Positions 7,442 to 16,343 of a DNA stretch of 37,030 nt are shown here, in pieces (position 1 is the stretch's first letter; the number at the start of each line of letters is the position of its first letter). Position numbers and translations under genes: made by a program. Location of the stretch: assembly GCA_900770205.1 (NCBI GenBank), contig CAAGJV010000123.1, positions 1 to 37,030 on the forward strand, read 5' to 3'. The notes below the pieces were generated by a model. That model saw only the letters and a program-made list of their open reading frames with translations. It made no database searches and was not told where the DNA came from. The DNA comes from Desulfovibrionaceae bacterium. GTDB taxonomy: Bacteria; Desulfobacterota; Desulfovibrionia; Desulfovibrionales; Desulfovibrionaceae.

Positions 7442-8872
7442 ATGCAGCAGGCAAGAATCGTTATTTCCGGGCTTTCCGGCGGAAGCGGCAAGACGCTGGT
7501 TTCCCTTGGCTTATCACGCCTTTTCACCATGCGAGGGTATAGGGTGCAGGCATGTAAAAAAGGGCCAGACTATATCGATTATGCCTGGCTGGCCCTTGCT
7601 TCAAAACGACCTGCATTCTGCCTCGATCCTTACTTCCTCAGTGATACCGAGCTCCTCGCTCAATTTTGCCGCATCTGCGCAAAACATCCCTCTGATATTG
7701 CCATCATAGAAGGAAACAGGGGGATTTTTGATGGCCGCGACAGGGAAGGCTCCTGTTCCACAGCTCATGTAGCCCGCCTTCTGCGATCCCCTGTCATCCT
7801 GACGATGAACTGCGCCAAAATGACGCGCACGGCAGCCGCCATCGTTTCCGGCATCGCACATTTCGAGTCTGATCTGCATCTTTCCGGCGTGATTCTCAAT
7901 AATGTGGCCGGTACACGCCATGGAAGAATGCTGCGTCAGGCTATAGAAGCCTATACCGACATCCCCGTTCTCGGTATCCTTCCCCGCCTTGAGGAAAATC
8001 CTCTTCCAGAAAGGCATATGGGGCTTTCACTGGATGCAGAATCCGGTCTTTCCCATGATACCGCACTCGATCATCTGGCAGAGATTGCCGCAGAACATAT
8101 TAATACAGAAACTGTCTTTTCCCTTGCATCTTCCGCTCCGCCGCTTTCCTATGCAGAAAAGCAGGAAGATGCTTCTTCTGTGCCTCTCCACAGGCCATGC
8201 ATCGGCTATGTGAGGGATAAGGCATTCTGGTTCTATTACCAGGAAAATCTGGATGCGCTCCAGGAAGCAGGCGCTGATCTTATCCAGCTGGACATGTTCT
8301 CCCCCTCCCCCTGGCCTCATATAGACGGACTCTATCTAGGAGGCGGATACCCGGAACTTTTTGCTGAAGAACTCAGCTCTTCCCCTCACCTCGCAGAAAT
8401 CAAAAATTTTGCTCTTTCCGGGCTCCCGGTCTATGCCGAATGCGGCGGCTTTATGCTTCTTGGAAAAGCTCTTCTTCTTAATGACAAAACCTTCCCCATG
8501 GCCGGGGTGTTTCCTTCTCAGCCGCGATTTTACAAACACCCGCAGGGGCTTGGCTATGTTACGGCAAAGGTTATCGCCGAAAACCCGTTTCACCCCATGC
8601 ATTCCGTATGGAAGGGGCATGAATTCCACTATTCCCGCTGTGAATGGCAGAAGGAAGCTCTCCCCTCATGCTGCCTTGAACTCTCTCCGGGAAAGGGCAT
8701 GTATGAAAAATCAGGCCGCTCTTACGATGGCCTGCTCTGCGGCAACACCTTTGCCAGCTGGACACACCTTTTCGCACCGGCTGTGCCGCACTGGGCAAAA
8801 AACTTTGTGCTGGCCTGCAATAAAAAATCTGACAACTGCGCATGTTCTGCACGGCTTGCCCAAACGTATTAA
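7442..8872 (+). CDS. cbiA: Cobyrinate a,c-diamide synthase-like amidotransferase (CbiA/CobB family; DsrN-like)
   Basis: This 476-residue, ATP- and glutamine-dependent enzyme amidates carboxylates on a tetrapyrrole. The N-terminal P-loop domain shows ISGLSGGSGKT (about 8-18). The C-terminal class I glutaminase-like domain shows LGGGYPELFAEEL, the nucleophile C334 in AECGG, and GHEFHYSRCEW near the end. Cobyrinate is the classical substrate. Because the gene follows dsrABD and siroheme amide is the dsr prosthetic group in Desulfovibrio, the likelier substrate here is siroheme, as proposed for DsrN of Allochromatium vinosum. There are no other cobalamin genes nearby. The start lacks a clear Shine-Dalgarno sequence. 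Its end overlaps the convergent folE2 by 4 bases. Confidence 0.9.
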   Translation: MQQARIVISGLSGGSGKTLVSLGLSRLFTMRGYRVQACKKGPDYIDYAWLALASKRPAFCLDPYFLSDTELLAQFCRICAKHPSDIAIIEGNRGIFDGRDREGSCSTAHVARLLRSPVILTMNCAKMTRTAAAIVSGIAHFESDLHLSGVILNNVAGTRHGRMLRQAIEAYTDIPVLGILPRLEENPLPERHMGLSLDAESGLSHDTALDHLAEIAAEHINTETVFSLASSAPPLSYAEKQEDASSVPLHRPCIGYVRDKAFWFYYQENLDALQEAGADLIQLDMFSPSPWPHIDGLYLGGGYPELFAEELSSSPHLAEIKNFALSGLPVYAECGGFMLLGKALLLNDKTFPMAGVFPSQPRFYKHPQGLGYVTAKVIAENPFHPMHSVWKGHEFHYSRCEWQKEALPSCCLELSPGKGMYEKSGRSYDGLLCGNTFASWTHLFAPAVPHWAKNFVLACNKKSDNCACSARLAQTY

Positions 8873-9705
8873 TCTTTCCCGGAAAGCGCTCTTTCTATGT
8901 TGGCAAAGGCATTATGCCCGTGTATGGACTCAAAGCTCTCCACCTCAACGCGATACCATGTTATATGCGGATGTTTTTCCAATTCTGATGCAACGTTGCG
9001 AACGACATCCTCAACGAACAGAGCGTGTTCATAGGCTTCTTCTGTCACATATTTTTCATCGGTTCTCTTAAGAAGCGTATAAATGGGAGCGGAACCTGAA
9101 GCTTCTGCAATATCTATGAATCCTTCGAGCCACTCAAAACGGCTCATGCGCAGGCTCATGCGTACCACGGCTCGCTGCCCATGCGCCCCTGCTTTGCTGA
9201 TGGCTTTGGAACAGGGGCATACCGTAGTCACGGGAACTTCCAGATCAAGAAGAAAACGAGGCCCCTCCTGCCCTTTTTCCATCTCGCCCATAAGGCTGCA
9301 GTAATAGCGTACAGGAGCCGGCCGTCCGGAAACAGGGGCTTTTTTTGCACGAAAATATGGAAAAGAGAACTTTGCGTAAGAGCGGTGCGCATCAAGTCTG
9401 GAAAGGATATCGCTAAGCAGTCTTTTCATGGAGGCATAATCGAGTTTTTCCGCACTGCTTTCCCGCCAGTTTTCCAAAGCCTCCACAAAGCGGCTCATGT
9501 GCGTTCCCTTAAAAGCCGCAGGAAGGTCAACCCCCATATCTACGCTGGCTACGGTATGCTGATGACCGTTATCGCGGTCTTTAACGACAAGAGGGAGCTC
9601 TACCTGCTTAACACCGACTCTGTCGATATCAAGAGCAACGCTGGCAGGAGAACTCTGCACATCTATGAGAGCATGCCCCTTCCCAGATTCTGAAATCAAA
9701 TTCAT
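8869..9705 (-). CDS. folE2: GTP cyclohydrolase FolE2 (type IB)
   Basis: FolE2 converts GTP to 7,8-dihydroneopterin triphosphate, the first step of tetrahydrofolate and queuosine-precursor synthesis. The 278-residue length and the segments DIQSSPASVALDIDRVGVKQ, VDMGVDLPAAFKGTHMSRF and VPVTTVCPCSKAIS fit the COG1469 family. The cysteine in VCPCSKAIS is the expected active-site metal ligand. Unlike zinc-dependent FolE, this type tolerates other divalent metals. It is the last gene of a minus-strand operon, 9 bases after nikR. Confidence 0.95.
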   Translation of the reverse strand: MNLISESGKGHALIDVQSSPASVALDIDRVGVKQVELPLVVKDRDNGHQHTVASVDMGVDLPAAFKGTHMSRFVEALENWRESSAEKLDYASMKRLLSDILSRLDAHRSYAKFSFPYFRAKKAPVSGRPAPVRYYCSLMGEMEKGQEGPRFLLDLEVPVTTVCPCSKAISKAGAHGQRAVVRMSLRMSRFEWLEGFIDIAEASGSAPIYTLLKRTDEKYVTEEAYEHALFVEDVVRNVASELEKHPHITWYRVEVESFESIHGHNAFANIERALSGKD

Positions 9706-9714
9706 AGATATTCC

Positions 9715-10158
9715 TTATACATGATCATGGCCCGCATGCGCTTCACAAGAAGCATCTATCGCCGTGAGAGCACAGGAGCTCTGAAGTATTCCCTTCGAAG
9801 AACGAATTCTGTCGGCAAGAGCGTTCACCTCTGCAGCCCGCCCGCGCAGGAACATACTTTCCAGGCAGTGCTGCTCATCGAGATGAACATGCATGGTGGC
9901 TATGACCATGCCATGCGATTCATGCTGAAGGGCTGTAAGTCTGCCAGGAAGATCGTTATCGTGGTGATCGTAGAGCAACGTCAGCACGCCGGCAACAAGA
10001 GCCTCGGGGGAAGATGCAATCTCTTCCGCAAGTTCTCTGCGTATACAATGGCGAAGAGCTTCGGAGCGATTGGCAAAACCCTTGCGCTTTGCGTGAATAT
10101 CGAAAGCGGCAAGCAGTTCCTGTTCCAGCGAAACGCCGAAGCGTACAAGTTCGTTCAT
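9715..10158 (-). CDS. nikR: Nickel-responsive transcriptional regulator NikR
   Basis: NikR represses nickel-uptake genes when nickel is bound. The 147-residue protein has an N-terminal ribbon-helix-helix (VRFGVSLEQELLAAFD, then RSEALRHCIRREL) and a C-terminal ACT-like nickel domain. The high-affinity nickel ligands are conserved with the spacing of the E. coli protein: H79, H90, H92 and C98 (in MHVHLDEQHC). The C-terminus adds a His-containing AGHDHV tail. It overlaps the upstream homocysteine methyltransferase by 4 bases (ATGA), so the two are translationally coupled. No nickel transporter or hydrogenase gene is in the window, so its targets lie elsewhere, possibly also this operon. I found no clear GTATGA-N16-TCATAC operator by eye. 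Confidence 0.93.
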   Translation of the reverse strand: MNELVRFGVSLEQELLAAFDIHAKRKGFANRSEALRHCIRRELAEEIASSPEALVAGVLTLLYDHHDNDLPGRLTALQHESHGMVIATMHVHLDEQHCLESMFLRGRAAEVNALADRIRSSKGILQSSCALTAIDASCEAHAGHDHV

Positions 10159-11216
10159 ATATTCTCCTGATGAAGTGGTTTTTCAGGATACACCAGTGTT
10201 CTTTCAGCCTCAAGGTCTTCCCATGTGCCTTTAATGGCCGCAGCTATGGCTTCCATATGCGTATCTGTCGTTCCGCAGCATCCTCCAAAAAGGCGAAGGC
10301 TAAAATCCCTCCTCAGCCTGAGCATGCCTTGTGCAAGCTCTTCGGGAAGGGTTTGGCAAGTTTTCCTGGCTTTTTCCAGCTCTTCAAAGGAAAGCCTGGC
10401 GGCATTTGCCTGAATACCAAGAAAGCGGCTTCGCACTGCCGGCGTATTATTGCAAGGATGGGAAAGCGCCTCGTAAACAACATCAGGATGAACACAGTTG
10501 CTCATATAACAAAGAGGGCGTGGAGAAACTTCCCCGTCAATAATGTCTATGGCCGTATGGAGCGGCGTTCCGTCTACAAGGCATCCATCGGCACGCAGGG
10601 TAAAGCTCATGATGGCAGGCAGGCCGGTATTCGCCATGGCACGAGCCATGCCAAGGGCCTCCGGCAATGCCGGCATAAGCGCCGCATAAAGAAAATCCGC
10701 TCCGGCCTCGGCAAAGGCACAGGTTTCCCACTGATGAAAACGTTCCGCTTCGCATGCAGAAAGGCAGCCTTCTCCCGTATAAGCATCTCCTCTGCACCCC
10801 AGAAGAGCCCCTGCGAACATGGAAAGGCCAAGATCATCTGCCTCTTTCTGAATCATTTTCAAAAGAGCCATGTTTTCAGAGAAAAGAGAATAAATCTTTA
10901 CGTTCTCTTTTCCATAGGCCTGCGTAGCACGTTCCTGATTAAAGCGTCTTGTCGGCGTTGTGGCAAGAAAGGGGAAACTATACCTCTCCGCAATATGAAG
11001 ATACTGCCGCCATAAATGCAGCAGGGCGTTTCTTCCATCTTCTCTGCATACAAGATCCGCCATAGCGATGCTGCCATTGAACGTAAGATGAAATTCATGC
11101 TTCAGCCTCTCTCCAAGAGCCCCTTCCATAAGAAAAAGCCCTCTCTCCTGCCAGCACTGCCGCAAAGCCTGGCTCCGTGAATGTTCCTTTTCTCTAAGCG
11201 TGCCTTGTTTCATCAT
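10155..11216 (-). CDS. Homocysteine S-methyltransferase family protein
   Basis: This 353-residue protein has the zinc-dependent homocysteine-binding barrel that transfers a methyl group to homocysteine or a similar thiol. The N-terminal LFLMEGALGERLKHEF and the zinc-ligand cysteines in YMSNCVHP and LFGGCCGTTDTHMEAI identify the family (MmuM, MetH N-terminal and BHMT domains). No cobalamin or folate domain is attached, so the donor may be S-methylmethionine, betaine or a corrinoid partner. That cannot be told from sequence. It is the first gene of a tight operon with nikR and folE2. GAGGAAAA precedes the ATG. Confidence 0.88.
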   Translation of the reverse strand: MMKQGTLREKEHSRSQALRQCWQERGLFLMEGALGERLKHEFHLTFNGSIAMADLVCREDGRNALLHLWRQYLHIAERYSFPFLATTPTRRFNQERATQAYGKENVKIYSLFSENMALLKMIQKEADDLGLSMFAGALLGCRGDAYTGEGCLSACEAERFHQWETCAFAEAGADFLYAALMPALPEALGMARAMANTGLPAIMSFTLRADGCLVDGTPLHTAIDIIDGEVSPRPLCYMSNCVHPDVVYEALSHPCNNTPAVRSRFLGIQANAARLSFEELEKARKTCQTLPEELAQGMLRLRRDFSLRLFGGCCGTTDTHMEAIAAAIKGTWEDLEAERTLVYPEKPLHQENI

Positions 11217-11248
11217 TCGTTCTTTTCCTCAAACGGAACATTATAAAG

Positions 11249-11273
11249 AAAGCCGCGGACAAACCGCGGCTTT
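11249..11273 (-). terminator. Intrinsic terminator of hppA
   Basis: A 10-base perfect stem (AAAGCCGCGG / CCGCGGCTTT) with a 5-base loop lies 42 bases past the hppA stop. On the minus strand it is followed by CTTTATAATG, partly U-rich. A TATAAT hexamer at 11245-11240 in this tail could be the -10 of the downstream operon, but no matching -35 is seen. Confidence 0.7.
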
Positions 11274-11314
11274 CCAGTTTTCAGTGTGCAGCGGAAACTT
11301 CCGCAGAAAGGCTT

Positions 11315-13393
11315 TTAGGCAAGAGCCTGAAGAAGAAGCAGCGCCACGATGTTGATGATCTTAATCATGGGGTTAACGGCAGGGCCGGCCGTGTCCTTAT
11401 AAGGATCGCCAACGGTATCACCGGTAACGGCAGCCTTGTGGGCATCGGAACCCTTGCCGCCGAAATTGCCTTCTTCAATGTATTTCTTGGCATTATCCCA
11501 AGCACCGCCGCCGGAAGTCATGGAAATAGCCACGAACAGGCCGGTAACGATGGTGCCCATGAGCATGGCGCCAAGTGAAGCAAAGGCCGCAGCCTGTCCG
11601 CCGCAGGCCTTGATTACATAGTACACCACCACAGGGGCGAGTACAGGAAGAAGGGAAGGAACGATCATTTCCTTAATGGCAGAACGCGTAAGCATATCAA
11701 CGCAGGCGCTGTAGTCGGGCTTTCCGGTTCCTTCCATGATGCCGGGAATATTGTGGAACTGACGGCGCACTTCCACCACCACGGCGGCACCGGCACGGCC
11801 AACGGCCTTCATGCCCATGGCGCCGAAAAGATAGGGAAGCAGGCCGCCAACGAACAGGCCGACCAGAACATACGGATCCTGAAGAGCGAAACGCACATCA
11901 AGATTGGGGAAATACCGGCTCAAATCCTCGGTATAGGAGGCAAACAGAACAAGCGCAGCCAGAGCGGCGGAACCGATGGCATAGCCCTTCGTAACGGCCT
12001 TTGTTGTATTGCCAACAGCGTCAAGGGCATCCGTCGTTTCACGGATGTCTTCAGGCAAGCCAGACATTTCGGCAATGCCGCCCGCGTTGTCGGTCACAGG
12101 GCCATAGGCATCGAGAGCAACAATCATGCCGGCAAGAGCCAGCATGGTGGTAGCGGCAAGAGAAATACCGAACAGGCCAGCCTGCGTGTAGGCAAAAAGA
12201 ATGCCTGCACAGATAATGATCACAGGAGCGGCACAGGCTTCCATGGAAACGGCAAGGCCCTGAATGACGTTAGTACCGTGACCGGTGGTGGAAGCTTTGG
12301 AAATGCTGCGTACCGGGCGATAGGAGGTAGACGTGTAATATTCCGTAACCACCACGATAAGCCCGGTAACGATAAGGCCGGTAAGGCTGCACAGAAGAAG
12401 ATTGAAGCCATTGAAGCCTATGCCCTGAATGGTCATGCTCTTTTCATCCCAGAACACAAACATGGTCACGAGGGCAATGAGCACGGCGGAAATAACGGCC
12501 GTTGCAATAAGCCCCTTATACAGGGCACGCATGATCTTACCGTCGCTTCCAAGCTTGACGAAGAAAGTACCGAGCACAGAAGCAATGATGCACACGCCGC
12601 TGATGAGCAGAGGGAACATCATCATCTTTGTCTGGAGAGCGCCTTCAAAGAAGATGGAGGCCAGAAGCATAGTGGCCACAACCGTCACAGCATAGGTTTC
12701 AAAAAGGTCGGCGGCCATACCCGCGCAGTCACCTACGTTGTCGCCCACGTTGTCGGCAATAACGGCAGGGTTGCGGGGGTCGTCTTCAGGAATGCCGGCT
12801 TCCACCTTGCCCACAAGGTCGGCGCCAACGTCAGCGCCTTTGGTGAAGATGCCGCCGCCAAGACGGGCAAAAATGGAAATGAGAGAAGCACCGAAGGAAA
12901 GGGCCACCAGCGCCTGCATGATCTGTTCCGTGGAAACGCCGAAGATGGCAAGCACCGCATAGTAGACGGAAACGCCGAGCAGGCCGAGTCCAACCACCAG
13001 CATACCGGTGATAGCGCCAGACTGGAAGGAGATATTCAGCGCTGGCACCATGCCCTTTTCAGCAGCAGCGGCCGTGCGTACATTGGCGCGGACAGAAACG
13101 TTCATACCAATGAAGCCGGCAAGGCCGGAAAGCACGGCGCCGAGAACGAAGCCAAGAGCCGTAAGGAAAGACATGGAGAAAAGAAGGAGAACCGTCACCA
13201 CAGCGCCAACGATGGCGATGGTGCGGTACTGGCGCTTCAGATAGGCCTGAGCGCCTTCCTGAATAGCGCCGGCAATGCGCTGCATATCCTCATTGCCAGT
13301 GGAAGCGGCGAGGATGTTTTTGGCCGTCTTGAAGGCGTAATACAGCGCAAATGCCGCACACGCAAAGACGATTACCAGAGAAAAGAAAGTCAT
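11315..13393 (-). CDS. hppA: Membrane-bound proton-translocating pyrophosphatase (K+-insensitive)
   Basis: HppA couples pyrophosphate hydrolysis, or its reversal, to proton pumping across the inner membrane. The 692-residue protein has about 16 hydrophobic segments. The pyrophosphate-binding acidic loops are intact: GGGIFTKGADVGADLVGKVE, DDPRNPAVIADNVGDNVGDCAG, TDNAGGIAEM and the C-terminal GGAWDNAKKYIE and GDTVGDPYKDTAGPA. The GNTTKAVTKG motif has lysine where K+-dependent enzymes have alanine, so this should be the K+-independent proton type. The start at 13393 is preceded by GGGGG and opens directly with a membrane helix. A longer frame to 13561 would run into the divergent polA promoter region. 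The upstream gap to polA is 207 bases. Confidence 0.95.
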   Translation of the reverse strand: MTFFSLVIVFACAAFALYYAFKTAKNILAASTGNEDMQRIAGAIQEGAQAYLKRQYRTIAIVGAVVTVLLLFSMSFLTALGFVLGAVLSGLAGFIGMNVSVRANVRTAAAAEKGMVPALNISFQSGAITGMLVVGLGLLGVSVYYAVLAIFGVSTEQIMQALVALSFGASLISIFARLGGGIFTKGADVGADLVGKVEAGIPEDDPRNPAVIADNVGDNVGDCAGMAADLFETYAVTVVATMLLASIFFEGALQTKMMMFPLLISGVCIIASVLGTFFVKLGSDGKIMRALYKGLIATAVISAVLIALVTMFVFWDEKSMTIQGIGFNGFNLLLCSLTGLIVTGLIVVVTEYYTSTSYRPVRSISKASTTGHGTNVIQGLAVSMEACAAPVIIICAGILFAYTQAGLFGISLAATTMLALAGMIVALDAYGPVTDNAGGIAEMSGLPEDIRETTDALDAVGNTTKAVTKGYAIGSAALAALVLFASYTEDLSRYFPNLDVRFALQDPYVLVGLFVGGLLPYLFGAMGMKAVGRAGAAVVVEVRRQFHNIPGIMEGTGKPDYSACVDMLTRSAIKEMIVPSLLPVLAPVVVYYVIKACGGQAAAFASLGAMLMGTIVTGLFVAISMTSGGGAWDNAKKYIEEGNFGGKGSDAHKAAVTGDTVGDPYKDTAGPAVNPMIKIINIVALLLLQALA

Positions 13394-13600
13394 ACATACC
13401 CCCGACAGGTAAGCTGAAAGTGAATATTGTACGGCAGGTTGCCCCGCCAGGAACTCCCTGCATTTAAGGAATGACAAGAGTATAAAAATTCCCCGCCAAT
13501 GACAAGCCTCGCAGCACGCCGCCTTTCCGCCGCAGCTTGCCTCTTGCGGCCTCCTTTCCATCAGGCTAGAATATATGCCACATCTTTTCAGGAGAATACC

Positions 13601-16264
13601 ATGTCTTTAAAGCAGCGGCTCGGCTTCACAGAGGAACCTCTTTATGTGATGGACGGCAATGCCTTTCTGTTCCGGGGTTTCTTTGCCAATTCCGGAATGT
13701 CACGGTCAGACGGATTTCCCACAGGGGCGCTGCATATTGTGGGGCGTGTTCTTTTAAAACTCCTGAGGGAAGAAAAACCCAGACATTTTGCCTTTATCAT
13801 GGATGGGCATGGCAGGCATTTCAGGCACGAGATTTTTCCTCCATACAAAGCCAACCGCCCACCGGTTCCCGAAGATCTCCTCCGGCAGATAGAGCCTCTC
13901 CAGGAGCTCGTTCGATCTCTGGGTCTTAAGGTTCTCATTTCTGAAGGCTGCGAGGCGGACGACTATATTGCAAGCCTTGCTTCCCGTTTCGGCCCTGAGC
14001 GCCCCGTTGTCATCATAGGCATGGATAAAGACCTGCGCCAGTGCCTGTCCCCCCATGTTGTCATGTGGGATCCCGCCTCCAGAGAAGAAAAGATTGTCAC
14101 GCTCGCTTCCTTTCAGGAAGAAACAGGGCTGGAGCCCTGGCAATGGCCCGATGTTCAGGCCCTCATAGGAGACAGTGCAGACAACGTTCCCGGTGTCAAG
14201 GGAATAGGGGAAAAAACAGCGGAAAAACTGTTCCGGGATTTCAGAAATCTTGAAGATGTTCGCCAGCGCATGAGCGAAGTTCCTCCTTCCATACGGAAAA
14301 AACTGGAAGGAAACGAAGAAGCCATGTTCCTGTACCGGGAACTGACGAAGCTGCATACCGACTGCTGCCCGCAGACGCTGGAGGACCTTTCCGTTTCCCC
14401 CATGAAAAAACAGCAAGCCCGCACCTTCCTGCGGGAATATGAAATGAACGCTCTTCTGCGTGAACTCGACAGTCTCATCCGACAGGGCATTCTTTCTCTG
14501 CTGGATGATGAGGAAGACTCTGCCCCTGAATCTGCCGTCTCCGTCCGTGCAGGATGCCAGCTCTCTCTTTTCGACAGCGCCCCTTCTTCCTTTTCTCTGA
14601 AAGAAACGAACGACATATCAACGCTTCCTTCCTGCACTGGCGGCGTTATTGCCGTGACCCCCGCTCCGGTAGTGAACCGTTCTCAGAAAAGCGGTATGTG
14701 CATCGCCGTGCAAAAAGGCTCAGCCGTGGAAGAAAGGCTTTTTTCCGGGAGCATGCAAAACCTGGCGAAATGGGCATCTTCTGCATCCATGGTGGTTTTG
14801 CCGGATATGAAGAGGCTTCTGCATACGCACAGGGCATGGAAGACTCTCTCTCCTGAACAGTGCTTCGACCTTGGCCTTGCATCCTACCTTCTTGCCCCGG
14901 AAACACGCGACTACGGCTGGCCCAGCCTTTGTGCCCGCCAATCTGAACAGAGCGGCATTTCCATGGAACGCCCTGCATCCATAGCCCTTTCCCTTTACGG
15001 CGACATGCTGAAACGCCTTGAACACGATGGTCTGCTCAAACTTTTAAAAACCATGGAAATGCCGCTTATTCCAGTACTGGTCGACATGGAAGAAGCCGGC
15101 ATTACCATCGATCAAAAAGCCCTGAAAGAATTTCTGGTTGAAGTCCAGCATGAGCTCGATTCTCTTACCAGGCGCATTTACGAGGAAGCAGGGCAAACCT
15201 TCAATATCCGCTCGGCGCAGCAGATCGGCGAGATACTTTTTAAAAAGCTGGGCCTCTCTGCAGCAAAATCCACAAAGGGAGGGCAGGCATCTACCTCGCA
15301 GGCAGTTCTGGAAAAACTTTCCGGTCAGCACCCCGTTGTTGATGCCCTTCTGGAATACCGAAAACTCGAAAAAATACGCTCTACCTACCTTGACCCCCTG
15401 CCGCGACTTGCAGACGAATCCGGACGCATCCACACCACTTTTAATCAGACGGCAACAGCAACAGGCAGACTTTCCTCCAGCAATCCTAATCTGCAGAACA
15501 TTCCCGTCCGAGGAGATCTTGGAAGGCGTATGCGTACCTGCTTCACAGCCTCCCCCGGCAAAAAGCTCATTTCTGCCGACTACTCCCAGGTGGAACTGAG
15601 AGTTCTCGCCCACTATTCTCAAGACCCTACCCTGCTTGCCGCTTTCCGCAGCCATGAAGATATCCATACACGCACGGCGGCGCTCCTTTACGATAAGGAT
15701 CCTTCGCAGATAGGCCCCGATGAACGCCGCAAAGCAAAAACCATCAATTTCGGCCTCATCTATGGCATGGGTGCGCGCAAGCTCGGGCAGGATCTAGGCA
15801 TTTCCCTTGCCGAAGCCCGTGGATTTATCGAACGGTATTTTGCCAGGTTTGCTCATATCAAGGAATTTTTCGACGGCGTGGAAAACGATGCGCGGAAAAA
15901 CGGCTTTGTCACCACGCTTTCCGGCAGAAGAAGGCCCCTGCCGGATATGCTCTCCCAGAGCGGACAGGCACGCGCCCTTGCGGAAAGGCAGGCTGTCAAC
16001 ACCCTTATTCAGGGTTCCGCAGCCGACCTTATAAAATTTGCCATGCTTTCCGTTCATACCGATGGAGAACTCAAATCCATGGGAGCCAGACTGCTTCTGC
16101 AGATCCACGATGAACTCATCGTGGAAGTTCCTGAACTTCACGCAGAAGATGCGGCAAAAAAACTCTCGCTTCTCATGACGGATACCTCCCCCTGGGGAAT
16201 CAGCCTCCATGTCCCCTTGGTGGCAGAGGCCGGAATCGGGCACAACTGGGGAGAATCCCATTAA
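13601..16264 (+). CDS. polA: DNA polymerase I
   Basis: PolA fills gaps and removes RNA primers during replication and repair. The 887-residue protein has an N-terminal 5'-3' nuclease (about 1-300: VMDGNAFLFRGF, EGCEADDYIAS, GIGEKTAEKL) and a C-terminal family A polymerase: TATGRLSSSNPNLQNIP, SADYSQVELRVLAH, RRKAKTINFGLIYGMG, LLLQIHDELIVEVPE. The middle 3'-5' exonuclease-like region is degenerate. The exo I DxE pair is replaced (GVIAVTPAP), exo II reads LPDMKRLL, and only the fold-level CFDLGLASYLLAPE segment remains. Proofreading is therefore unlikely. The start at 13601 has CAGGAG 6 bases upstream. The frame extends back to 13499 but lacks such a site there. Confidence 0.97.
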   Translation: MSLKQRLGFTEEPLYVMDGNAFLFRGFFANSGMSRSDGFPTGALHIVGRVLLKLLREEKPRHFAFIMDGHGRHFRHEIFPPYKANRPPVPEDLLRQIEPLQELVRSLGLKVLISEGCEADDYIASLASRFGPERPVVIIGMDKDLRQCLSPHVVMWDPASREEKIVTLASFQEETGLEPWQWPDVQALIGDSADNVPGVKGIGEKTAEKLFRDFRNLEDVRQRMSEVPPSIRKKLEGNEEAMFLYRELTKLHTDCCPQTLEDLSVSPMKKQQARTFLREYEMNALLRELDSLIRQGILSLLDDEEDSAPESAVSVRAGCQLSLFDSAPSSFSLKETNDISTLPSCTGGVIAVTPAPVVNRSQKSGMCIAVQKGSAVEERLFSGSMQNLAKWASSASMVVLPDMKRLLHTHRAWKTLSPEQCFDLGLASYLLAPETRDYGWPSLCARQSEQSGISMERPASIALSLYGDMLKRLEHDGLLKLLKTMEMPLIPVLVDMEEAGITIDQKALKEFLVEVQHELDSLTRRIYEEAGQTFNIRSAQQIGEILFKKLGLSAAKSTKGGQASTSQAVLEKLSGQHPVVDALLEYRKLEKIRSTYLDPLPRLADESGRIHTTFNQTATATGRLSSSNPNLQNIPVRGDLGRRMRTCFTASPGKKLISADYSQVELRVLAHYSQDPTLLAAFRSHEDIHTRTAALLYDKDPSQIGPDERRKAKTINFGLIYGMGARKLGQDLGISLAEARGFIERYFARFAHIKEFFDGVENDARKNGFVTTLSGRRRPLPDMLSQSGQARALAERQAVNTLIQGSAADLIKFAMLSVHTDGELKSMGARLLLQIHDELIVEVPELHAEDAAKKLSLLMTDTSPWGISLHVPLVAEAGIGHNWGESH

Positions 16265-16343
16265 TTCTTCAAGCGTTCCCTCCTAGGAACTCTTCCCTTC
16301 CCAGCCTTTGCTGTAACGTATCTTTTATTCGCAGGTGAACTTC

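Noticed and set aside
11753..13417. Antisense open frame (554 codons) opposite hppA
   Set aside because: His/Gly/Asn-rich translation without recognisable domains, explained by the codon use of the GC-rich membrane protein on the other strand.
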